From: Bacillota bacterium
GTDB lineage: Bacteria; Bacillota; Clostridia; Lachnospirales; Bianqueaceae
Direction: 5' to 3'
DNA length: 6,298 nucleotides
Assembly (NCBI GenBank): GCA_017474705.1
Contig: JAFVHC010000222.1
Coordinates: forward strand, 1 to 6,298
Shown here one piece after another: positions 5,684 through 6,298 of the stretch. The notes under the pieces are model-generated. The model was not told the DNA's origin. It made no database searches and worked only from the letters and a program-made list of their open reading frames with translations. How positions within the stretch are numbered: position 1 is the first letter of the stretch; each line of letters starts with the position of its first letter. The translations under genes and the position numbers were made by a program.

Positions 5684-6298
5684 ATGTCTGATACGATCCG
5701 CATCATCGGCGCTTCGCAGAACAACCTGAAACATGTATCTCTGGAGATCCCGAAGAAGAAGATCACGGTCTTCACCGGCATCTCCGGTTCCGGCAAAAGT
5801 TCTCTGTGCCTGGACACCATCGCCGCAGAGTCGCGCCGGGAACTGAACGAGACGTTTCCCAGTTTCGTCCAGCAGTACCTGCCCAAATACGGCAGACCGC
5901 AGGTCGACCGCATCGAAGATCTGCCCGTCACCATCCTCATCGACCAAAAGAAACCAGGCCTGAACAGCCGCTCCACTGTCGGCACCTACACGGACATCTA
6001 CGCCCTGCTGCGCCTGCTCTTCTCCCGTGTCGGCAAGCCTTTCGTCGGTTATTCGGATACCTTTTCCTTCAACCATCCGGACGGTCAGTGCCCACGCTGC
6101 GAAGGTCTGGGCGAGGTCACGGAACTGGATATCCACAAGCTGGTGGACTTCGATAAATGTCTCAATGATGAAGACGTCATCCATTTCCCCACCTTCACCA
6201 CCGGCGCCTGGCGCTGGAAGCGCTATGCCTACAGCGGGCTTTTCGATCTGAACAAGAAGATCCGCGACTATTCCCCGGAGGAGCTGGACCTGTTCCTC
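5684..6298 (+). CDS. Short UvrA-like ABC ATPase lacking the UvrB-binding insert, 5' portion (runs off right edge)
   Basis: The first 205 codons are visible. The N-terminus (RIIGASQNNLKHVSLEIP) and the Walker A GISGSGKSS (32-40) are typical of the first ATPase half of UvrA, as are NSRSTVGTYTDIYALLRLLF (94-113) and the zinc-module start FSFNHPDGQCPRCEGLGE (127-144; Cys136, Cys139). In canonical UvrA well over 100 residues, holding the UvrB-binding domain, separate the RLLFxRVG element from FSFN. Here only about ten do (KPFVGYSDT at 118-126), so that domain is missing. This matches the UvrA2/DrrC-type class linked in other bacteria to damage tolerance or resistance to DNA-binding drugs. The Walker B and the whole second half lie outside the window, so completeness cannot be checked. 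It is co-transcribed with the GH125 gene. Naming it plain uvrA would be misleading. Confidence 0.9.
   Translation, partial: MSDTIRIIGASQNNLKHVSLEIPKKKITVFTGISGSGKSSLCLDTIAAESRRELNETFPSFVQQYLPKYGRPQVDRIEDLPVTILIDQKKPGLNSRSTVGTYTDIYALLRLLFSRVGKPFVGYSDTFSFNHPDGQCPRCEGLGEVTELDIHKLVDFDKCLNDEDVIHFPTFTTGAWRWKRYAYSGLFDLNKKIRDYSPEELDLFL

Noticed and set aside
5684..6298. Annotation as canonical excinuclease UvrA.
   Set aside because: The UvrB-binding insert expected between the RLLF element and the first zinc module is absent, so the UvrA-like/UvrA2 class fits better.

Overview
The window reads as chromosomal DNA from a Gram-positive Bacillota bacterium, probably a gut-type member of Clostridia or Erysipelotrichia. 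This placement is inferred from strong AGGAGG-like ribosome binding sites, consensus sigma-A promoters with extended -10 elements, and the families present (a Bacillota-style membrane PAP2 protein, GH13 alpha-glucosidase, MetRS with a C-terminal tRNA-binding domain, GH125 mannosidase, UvrB-independent UvrA-like ATPase). I cannot name the genus. The right half looks more GC-rich than the extreme left end.

Layout. Three genes run leftward and two run rightward from one divergent promoter region at about 4247-4403. Leftward, in transcription order: metG (methionyl-tRNA synthetase, 4246 to 2270) has its own promoter and a hairpin terminator 4 bases past its stop. A 147-bp gap rich in small inverted repeats follows. 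Next is a GH13 oligo-1,6-glucosidase-like enzyme (2122 to 449), then the 5' part of a PAP2-family membrane protein (388 to the left edge) with its own promoter overlapped by an 18-bp dyad. Rightward: a GH125 exo-alpha-1,6-mannosidase (4404-5666), then, 17 bp later, the first 205 codons of a short UvrA-like ATPase (5684 to the right edge). Those two almost certainly form one transcript.

How they work together. There is no single pathway. metG is housekeeping. The GH13 and GH125 enzymes both lack signal peptides and should act in the cytoplasm on small imported oligosaccharides, alpha-1,6-glucosidic and alpha-1,6-mannosidic respectively, but no transporter or sugar regulator gene is in the window. 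The PAP2 protein belongs to a membrane lipid or phosphate-ester context. The UvrA-like protein lacks the UvrB-binding insert in its first half, so it is unlikely to be the canonical excision-repair UvrA. I see no phage, IS, CRISPR, tRNA or rRNA elements, and nothing that clearly amounts to a new multi-gene system. The most curious items are the GH125/UvrA-like operon, the repeat-rich leader before the GH13 gene, and the dyad on the PAP2 promoter.
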